Of a DNA stretch of 55,988 bases, positions 51,063-55,988 are shown piece after piece. The position numbers and the translations under genes are program-made. The DNA is taken from contig JAKAXA010000020.1 in NCBI GenBank assembly GCA_021816775.1, forward strand, positions 1 to 55,988, in the 5' to 3' direction. A model generated the notes under the pieces. It saw only the letters and a program-made list of their open reading frames with translations, did no database searches and was not told the origin of the DNA. Source of the stretch: Pseudomonadota bacterium (lineage in GTDB: Bacteria > Pseudomonadota > Gammaproteobacteria > Steroidobacterales > Steroidobacteraceae). Each line of letters starts with the position of its first letter. Position 1 is the stretch's first letter.

Positions 51063-53528
51063 TCATGCGAAGTCGCCGTAAGGCAGCCAGATGTTCTTGA
51101 TCTGAGTGGCCTGGCGCAGGAACGTCCGGCCCTCGCCGTGGCGCACCGAGAGCCAGTCGCGGCGGCGGCCGTGACTGACCCAGGTGCGCTTCACCGCCGC
51201 GGCGGCCCACTCTTCCACCCGCTTGCTGCCGTCCTTGGAGCCGAAGTACCAGAGGCAGTCGACCTGATCGTGCATCGCCAGCGTCGCAGTCAGCTCCTCA
51301 CGGTCTCCTGTCACGATATTGACGACGCCGGCCGGCACGTCCGAGGTCTCGAGCACCTGGCACAGATCCAGCGCCGGCAGCGGCATGCGCTCGGACGGGA
51401 TGATCACGCACCGGTTGCCCATGGCAATCACGGGCGCGAGCAGCGACACGAAGGCCAGCAGCGGCGCCTCGTCCGGACAGATCACGCCGACCACGCCGAT
51501 CGGCTCCGGCACCGCGAGCGCGATATTTCTCACCGGCGGGGTGTGGATCAGGCCGTCGTACTTGTCAGCCCAGCCGCCGTAGGCGAACAGCCGCTCGATC
51601 GCCGCGTCGACTTCGGCGCGCGATTGCGCGGCCTTGCAGCCGCTCAGGCGGCGCAGCTTGCCGATGAGCTCCTCGCGGCGCAGCGCGAGATTCTCTGCGA
51701 TATAAAAGAGTATCTGGCTGCGCAGGTGCGCGGTCGCATCCGCCCACCGCTCGGCCCGCAATGCCGCCTCGACCGCATCGCGGATGTCCTTGCGATTGCC
51801 TTGCGCCACCCAGCCGGCGAGATCTCCGCGGGCATCCTGCACGGGCCGCGACAGGCCGCCGTCCGGGCGGCTCTGCTTGCCGCCGATGAAGTGCTTGAAG
51901 GTTCTGTCGATGCGGCCCTCGGCCGGCTCGGCCGCGAGCGACTGGGCCGCCAGCGTCTCGGCGAGCATCCGGCCGGAGCGCGCGAGCGGGGCCGCACCCG
52001 CGGGCAGCTCGCGCCGCTCATCGCGCGAGGCGGCACCGGCTTGCGCAGCCGGCATCCAGGCGTCACGCTCTCGCAGGTAATCCAACATGCCTTCGAGCCC
52101 GCCTTCGCGCCCGAAGCCGCTTTCGCGGATCCCGCCGAAGCCGCACGCCGCATCCAGCTGGTTGGTGGTGTTGATCCAGACCACTCCGGCCTTGAGTTTC
52201 ACGGCGAGCTCAAGCGCGCGGTTGATGTTCTCGGTGTAGAGCGTCGCGGCCAGCCCATAGCGAGTGTTGTTGGCGAGCTCGACCGCTTCCTGCAGGGTGC
52301 GGAAGCTGCTCGTCGCGAGCACCGGGCCAAATACCTCTTCGCGCCACACGCTGTTTGCCGGCGAGACGTCCGTCAGCAGCGTCGGCGGATAGAAGGCGCC
52401 CTGGCGCGGCACGGGGATCTCAGGCTGCCACACGGTCGCGCCCTCGGCCTGAGCCTGCTCGACGAAGCCCTGCACGCGCGCGCGGTGGGCCGGCGTGATC
52501 AACGCGCCCATGTCGATCGCCTTGTCGAGCGGATCGCCGATGCGGATGTGCGCGAGCCGGGCCTTGATCTTGTGCACCAGGCTGCCGAGCACGCTCTCCT
52601 CGACGATCAGGCGCGAGCCGGCGCAGCACACCTGTCCCTGGTTGAACCAGATCGCATCGACCAGGCCCTCGACCGCGGCGTCGAGATCGGCGTCCTCGAA
52701 CACGACAAACGGCGACTTGCCGCCGAGCTCGAGCGTCAGCGATTTACCGGTGCCCGCCGTGCTGCGGCGGATGAGCTTGCCGACTTCGGTCGAGCCGGTG
52801 AAGGCGATTTTCGCGATCCCCGGATGCGCGACGATCAGCTCCCCGACCCTGCCGTCACCGGTCAGGATGTTGACGACCCCGGGAGGCACTCCCGCATCCG
52901 CGCACAGGCTCGCGAAGAACAGCGCGGTGAGGCTCGTGTCCTCGGCGGGCTTGAGCACCACGCAGTTGCCGGCCGCGAGCGCGGGGGCAACCTTCCAGGC
53001 GAGCATCAGCAGCGGGAAATTCCACGGAATGATCTGCCCGATGACGCCGAGCGGCTCGTGGTCCGCGAGCTCGTGCGGCGCGAGCTGTGCCCAACCGGCG
53101 TGATAGGTGAAGTGACGCGCGGCCAGCGGGATGTCGAGATCGCGCGTCTCGCGGATGGGTTTGCCGTTGTCGAGCGACTCCAGCACCGCGAAGAAGCGGC
53201 TGTGCTTCTGGATCAGACGCCCGAGCGCATAGAGCACACGGGCGCGCTGGTGGCCGGATTGAGACCACGCCGGAAAGGCCGCCTGGGCGCTCTTGACCGC
53301 CTCATCGACGTCCTCGGCCGAGCTCTGCGTGAGGCTCGAGAGCTCCTCGCCGTTCGCCGGGTTGAGACAGGGAATGCGCGGCTGTTGCACGCGGGACGGT
53401 CGCCAGCCCCCGCCGATGTACAGCGAGAATCCCTCAGGGTGCGCCGCCAGCCATTGGCGCACGGCGCTCGCATCTTCCGGAGCCGGACCGTAGCTGAGCG
53501 TGTCGAAGATTTCCGGGACGCTGCTCAT
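51063..53528 (-). CDS. double-domain aldehyde dehydrogenase (ALDH16 type)
   Basis: 821 residues made of two ALDH domains. Domain 1 (about 30-500) is complete: IIPWNFPLLMLAWKVAPALA, the general base in LTLELGGKSP, the nucleophile in FNQGQVCCAGSR, and FGGIRESGFGREGG. Domain 2 (about 535-821) keeps the fold (FKHFIGGKQSR; PIGVVGVICPDEAPLLAFVSLLAP) but lacks the nucleophile segment and ends WVSHGRRRDW...NIWLPYGDF. This matches the ALDH16 family, in which the second domain is inactive. It is 27 nt downstream of deoC, so the likely substrate is acetaldehyde released by DeoC (inference). Confidence 0.88.
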   Translation of the reverse strand: MSSVPEIFDTLSYGPAPEDASAVRQWLAAHPEGFSLYIGGGWRPSRVQQPRIPCLNPANGEELSSLTQSSAEDVDEAVKSAQAAFPAWSQSGHQRARVLYALGRLIQKHSRFFAVLESLDNGKPIRETRDLDIPLAARHFTYHAGWAQLAPHELADHEPLGVIGQIIPWNFPLLMLAWKVAPALAAGNCVVLKPAEDTSLTALFFASLCADAGVPPGVVNILTGDGRVGELIVAHPGIAKIAFTGSTEVGKLIRRSTAGTGKSLTLELGGKSPFVVFEDADLDAAVEGLVDAIWFNQGQVCCAGSRLIVEESVLGSLVHKIKARLAHIRIGDPLDKAIDMGALITPAHRARVQGFVEQAQAEGATVWQPEIPVPRQGAFYPPTLLTDVSPANSVWREEVFGPVLATSSFRTLQEAVELANNTRYGLAATLYTENINRALELAVKLKAGVVWINTTNQLDAACGFGGIRESGFGREGGLEGMLDYLRERDAWMPAAQAGAASRDERRELPAGAAPLARSGRMLAETLAAQSLAAEPAEGRIDRTFKHFIGGKQSRPDGGLSRPVQDARGDLAGWVAQGNRKDIRDAVEAALRAERWADATAHLRSQILFYIAENLALRREELIGKLRRLSGCKAAQSRAEVDAAIERLFAYGGWADKYDGLIHTPPVRNIALAVPEPIGVVGVICPDEAPLLAFVSLLAPVIAMGNRCVIIPSERMPLPALDLCQVLETSDVPAGVVNIVTGDREELTATLAMHDQVDCLWYFGSKDGSKRVEEWAAAAVKRTWVSHGRRRDWLSVRHGEGRTFLRQATQIKNIWLPYGDFA

Positions 53529-53555
53529 GAACTCTCCGGCCCCCTCATTCGGTCC

Positions 53556-54593
53556 CTAGCCGAGCGGATGACGGTGGGCCGCGGAATAGCGGCCCGTCAC
53601 CTGGTGCTCGAGCTGACGCTCGATGTCCCCGAGCAGCCGTGAGGCGCCGAAGCGGAACCGCTCGGGCGTCAGCCACTCATCCCCCAGCTCCTCCTTCAGC
53701 AGCAGCAGATAGGTGAGCGCCGTCTTGGCGCTGGAGATCCCGCCCGCCGGCTTGAAGCCCGCCCGCTGTCCGGTCCGCTCGGCGAACTCCCGGATCATGC
53801 GCATCATGACCAGGCTCACCGGCAGCGTCGCGTTCACCGGCTCCATGCCGGTGGAGGTCTTGATGAAATCCGACCCGGCCATGAGCGCAACGAGCGAGGC
53901 CTTGGCCACCTTGCCGATCGAGCCCAGCTGCCCCGTGCCGAGAATGGTCTTCATGTGCACCGGCCCGCAGGCCTCCCGGAAGGCGCGGATCTCCGCATAG
54001 AGCGCGCGCCAGTCGGACAGCAGCACGTGGCGGCGGCTGATGACCACGTCGATCTCCGTCGCCCCCGCCGCCACCGAGCGGCGGATCTCCTCCAGGCGCA
54101 GCTCGAAGGCAGACAGCCCCGCCGGGAAAGCAGCCGAGACCGCAGCGATGGCGATATCCGTGCCGGCCAGCGCGGCCCGCGCGGCCGGAATCATTTCGTG
54201 ATAGACGCACACCGCCGCCGTGGTGAGCGGACGCTCGCCCCAGCCCAGGGCCGAGAGCAGATCGGAGCGAACCGGCGCGCGCGCCTTGGCGCACAGGCGC
54301 AGCACGCGCCCCGGGGTGTCGTCGGCCGACAGCGTCGTCAGATCCATCAGGCTCACGGCCTTCAGCAGCCAGGCGGCCTGCCACGCTTTCTTCACGGTCC
54401 GGCGCTTCGGGAGCGTGCTCACACGGCGCTCAACGGCCGACAGGTTCACGCGCACGCGATCGATCCAGCCTGCATCAAACTCGATGCCCCGCCCGCGCAT
54501 CGCCGCGGCCGGCGTCTCGGCTTCGAGCGTGGAGCGCTCCGGGACCAACCGGGGGAAAGCGATCTTGGAATCAGAGCCGGCCGGTGAACTCAT
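53556..54593 (-). CDS. deoC: deoxyribose-phosphate aldolase
   Basis: Cleaves 2-deoxyribose-5-phosphate to acetaldehyde and glyceraldehyde-3-phosphate. 345 residues, longer than the 259 of E. coli owing to an N-terminal extension of about 75 residues. Catalytic residues: D182 (ATEIDVVI), Schiff-base K245 (SDFIKTSTGM) and K281 (AGFKPAGG). LTTLSADDTPGRV is the typical first strand. A RutR-type operator with one mismatch ends 41 nt before the ATG. The ALDH16-type gene follows in the same operon. Confidence 0.96.
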   Translation of the reverse strand: MSSPAGSDSKIAFPRLVPERSTLEAETPAAAMRGRGIEFDAGWIDRVRVNLSAVERRVSTLPKRRTVKKAWQAAWLLKAVSLMDLTTLSADDTPGRVLRLCAKARAPVRSDLLSALGWGERPLTTAAVCVYHEMIPAARAALAGTDIAIAAVSAAFPAGLSAFELRLEEIRRSVAAGATEIDVVISRRHVLLSDWRALYAEIRAFREACGPVHMKTILGTGQLGSIGKVAKASLVALMAGSDFIKTSTGMEPVNATLPVSLVMMRMIREFAERTGQRAGFKPAGGISSAKTALTYLLLLKEELGDEWLTPERFRFGASRLLGDIERQLEHQVTGRYSAAHRHPLG

Positions 54594-54633
54594 GGGTCAC
54601 CGTCGCGGCGGGCGTGAGCGGACAAAGCGCATG

Positions 54634-54649
54634 TGGACCATTTGGTCAA
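54634..54649. promoter_or_regulatory. RutR-type operator upstream of deoC (one mismatch)
   Basis: TGGACCATTTGGTCAA differs at one base from the perfect site before preT. It lies 41 nt from the deoC start. On the minus strand TTGACC forms a -35 candidate, the same arrangement as at preT. Confidence 0.78.
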
Positions 54650-55086
54650 ATACGGTAACGAAGCCCGGTATCGAAGTCAACGGACGGCGGCGCCCGAACC
54701 ACGCGCCGCACATCCGCCGCAGGCGCGACAGCGATGGCAATCCCGACAGGCCGGTCATCGTCTCAAAATGAATTCGCTCGTCCCAGTATCCTTCCGGCAG
54801 ATGAAAATTCCGTGACAGCACGGCGATCCGCTGCAGTCACTGGACCGTTTATGTCAGTGAACTTTCACCGCCTCACCCGCCGTCGCGCCCGGGGCACGGC
54901 CGGATGGCGCGGCCGCGCCGCCCCAGCAGGGTGCAAATCCAGGCGGCACGCGCCGTGCGCGGTCGGGCAAACCCGCGGCGCCCGAGCGGCCTCAGATCGC
55001 GCCTCGCCACCGCGGGCGCGCCTCGCCGCCGACGCGCGGCCCGACTCGACCGGTCCGCTCGGGCGCCGGACGCGCGAGGTTGGACT
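54650..55086. other. divergent deoC/deoB intergenic region
   Basis: Between the two RutR-type sites no gene is supportable. A weak dyad, TCACTG-N12-CAGTGA (54837-54860), is present, with AT-rich sequence just before it. A 74-codon minus-strand frame overlaps the deoC operator and is judged spurious. Confidence 0.5.
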
Positions 55087-55115
55087 TTGACTGTTTGGTC
55101 AAGTGTCTCTAGACT
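55087..55115 (+). promoter_or_regulatory. deoB promoter overlapped by a RutR-type operator
   Basis: TTGACTGTTTGGTCAA (55087-55102) matches the preT operator at 14 of 16 positions. Its first six bases also form a -35 box TTGACT, with exactly 17 nt to TAGACT (55110-55115). Binding here would block RNA polymerase directly. Transcription would start near 55121, leaving a leader of about 150 nt before deoB. Confidence 0.75.
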
Positions 55116-55130
55116 CGCGGCCGAAGATCT

Positions 55131-55162
55131 GCACGCGAGGCTGTGCGATGCAGCTCGCGTGC
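55131..55162 (+). promoter_or_regulatory. stem-loop in the deoB leader
   Basis: GCACGCGAG (55131-55139) pairs perfectly with CTCGCGTGC (55154-55162) around a 14-nt loop, close to the predicted 5' end of the deoB transcript. It may protect the mRNA or affect translation. No riboswitch class is recognised. Confidence 0.35.
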
Positions 55163-55269
55163 CAGGGTTGCCCCGGCCGCGGGCGGGACGGCGCGCGGCA
55201 CCGGTCAGCCGCAGGTCATGGCAGGGCCCGGCCGCTCTTGCGCGCAGGACCGGGCGCATGGGGTGGACA

Positions 55270-55988
55270 ATGCCGCGAGCGATCGTCGTCGTTCTGGACT
55301 CGATGGGTGTCGGCGCAGCCGCGGACGCGGCTGCCTACGGCAACGCCGGCGCCGACACGTTCGGGCACATCGCCGAGGCGTGCGCGCTCGGACGCGCTGA
55401 TACCGCCCAGCGCAGCGGGCCGCTCGAGGTTCCTCACCTGGCCGCACTCGGCCTGATCGATGCGGCCGAGGCGGCTCGCAACGCGCCGCTGCCGGTCGCG
55501 CGGCCGAAGCGGCGAGCCGGACGGTTCGGCCATGCGGCCGAACGCAGCCGCGGCAAGGACACCCCGAGCGGCCACTGGGAGATGATGGGGCTGCCGGTCG
55601 AGTTCGAGTGGGGCTACTTCCCGGATACCGAGCCGTGCTTTCCCGCCGCACTCACCGAGGCGCTCATCGCGCGCGGCGGCCTCAGCGGCATCCTCGGCAA
55701 CCGCCACGCCTCGGGAACGCAGATCATCCAGGAGCTCGGCGAGGAGCACCTGCGCACCCTGCGTCCGATCGTGTACACCTCGGCCGATTCGGTCCTGCAG
55801 ATTGCCGCGCACGAGGAGCGGTTCGGCCTGGAGCGGCTGTACGCGCTCTGTGCGCTCGCGCGCGAGCTGGTCGACGCCTACCAGATCGGGCGCGTCATCG
55901 CCCGCCCCTTTGTCGGCGACAGCGCCGCAACGTTCACCCGAACCGGCAACCGCCGCGACCTCGCAACGCCGCCGCACGGTCCGACACT
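55270..55988 (+). CDS. deoB: phosphopentomutase, N-terminal part (cut by window edge)
   Basis: Converts (deoxy)ribose-1-phosphate to the 5-phosphate, linking DeoA to DeoC. About 239 residues are visible. They match E. coli DeoB closely: [15 protein letters not shown] (metal-binding Asp), [26 protein letters not shown] (with the phosphorylated Thr), [29 protein letters not shown] and RPFVGD. Start ATG 55270; an in-frame ATG 55258 would add 4 residues. It is divergent from deoC-ALDH and carries its own RutR-type operator. The C-terminus lies outside the window. Confidence 0.95.
   Translation, partial: MPRAIVVVLDSMGVGAAADAAAYGNAGADTFGHIAEACALGRADTAQRSGPLEVPHLAALGLIDAAEAARNAPLPVARPKRRAGRFGHAAERSRGKDTPSGHWEMMGLPVEFEWGYFPDTEPCFPAALTEALIARGGLSGILGNRHASGTQIIQELGEEHLRTLRPIVYTSADSVLQIAAHEERFGLERLYALCALARELVDAYQIGRVIARPFVGDSAATFTRTGNRRDLATPPHGPT

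Noticed and set aside
50806-51210. Small frames between the TonB receptor and the ALDH gene
   Set aside because: Arg/Gly/Ala-rich, no start signal, partly antisense to the end of the ALDH gene; treated as intergenic.
54597-54821. 74-codon minus-strand frame upstream of deoC
   Set aside because: It covers the RutR-type operator and deoC promoter and has no recognisable feature.

Overview
The window comes from a chromosome of uniformly high GC content. Core-gene order and family type point to a gammaproteobacterium, perhaps near the Xanthomonadales/Nevskiales: ffh-rpsP-rimM-trmD-rplS next to a CorB-like gene, rnr-rlmB, rpsF-rpsR-rplI-dnaB-alr, an FNR-type regulator, an RNase I homologue and a RutR homologue. 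No rRNA is present, so the genus cannot be fixed. All assignments come from reading the sequence and from remembered family motifs; no database search was run.

Region 1 (1-22.6 kb) is housekeeping. It holds nadA-nadB (NAD synthesis) divergent from an FNR-like oxygen sensor; kbl-tdh (threonine to glycine); ffh followed by the rpsP-rimM-trmD-rplS-sppA operon; corB; radA; a PP2C phosphatase plus a double-FHA protein; the rpsF-rpsR-rplI-dnaB-alr operon; rnr-rlmB; and a tRNA-Leu(CAG). DnaB is interrupted by a 422-residue intein with a LAGLIDADG endonuclease.

Region 2 (22.6-28.6 kb) is an accessory zone beside the tRNA. It contains an AbrB/VapC pair whose toxin is split by an IS1634-type element (exact 6-bp target duplication, plus a later frameshift). 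A Phd/PIN pair follows, with a promoter/operator that can be read in full, then a decayed ribbon-helix-helix/nucleotidyltransferase pair and a small secreted protein.

Region 3 (28.9-56.0 kb) is mostly one metabolic theme: taking nucleic acid apart to central metabolites. It encodes a secreted esterase and RNase I; cytidine deaminase; a LysR regulator; the complete reductive pyrimidine pathway (PreT/PreA, dihydropyrimidinase, beta-ureidopropionase); beta-alanine aminotransferase and CoA-acylating semialdehyde dehydrogenase; a RutR regulator; an NCS1 base transporter; thymidine phosphorylase; a lipoprotein phosphoesterase; a TonB-dependent receptor; a double-domain ALDH16-type dehydrogenase; deoxyribose-phosphate aldolase; and phosphopentomutase, cut by the window edge. 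Three RutR-type operators (one perfect, two near-perfect) lie upstream of preT, deoC and deoB. They suggest that one regulator, itself encoded in the cluster, controls base breakdown and deoxyribose breakdown together.
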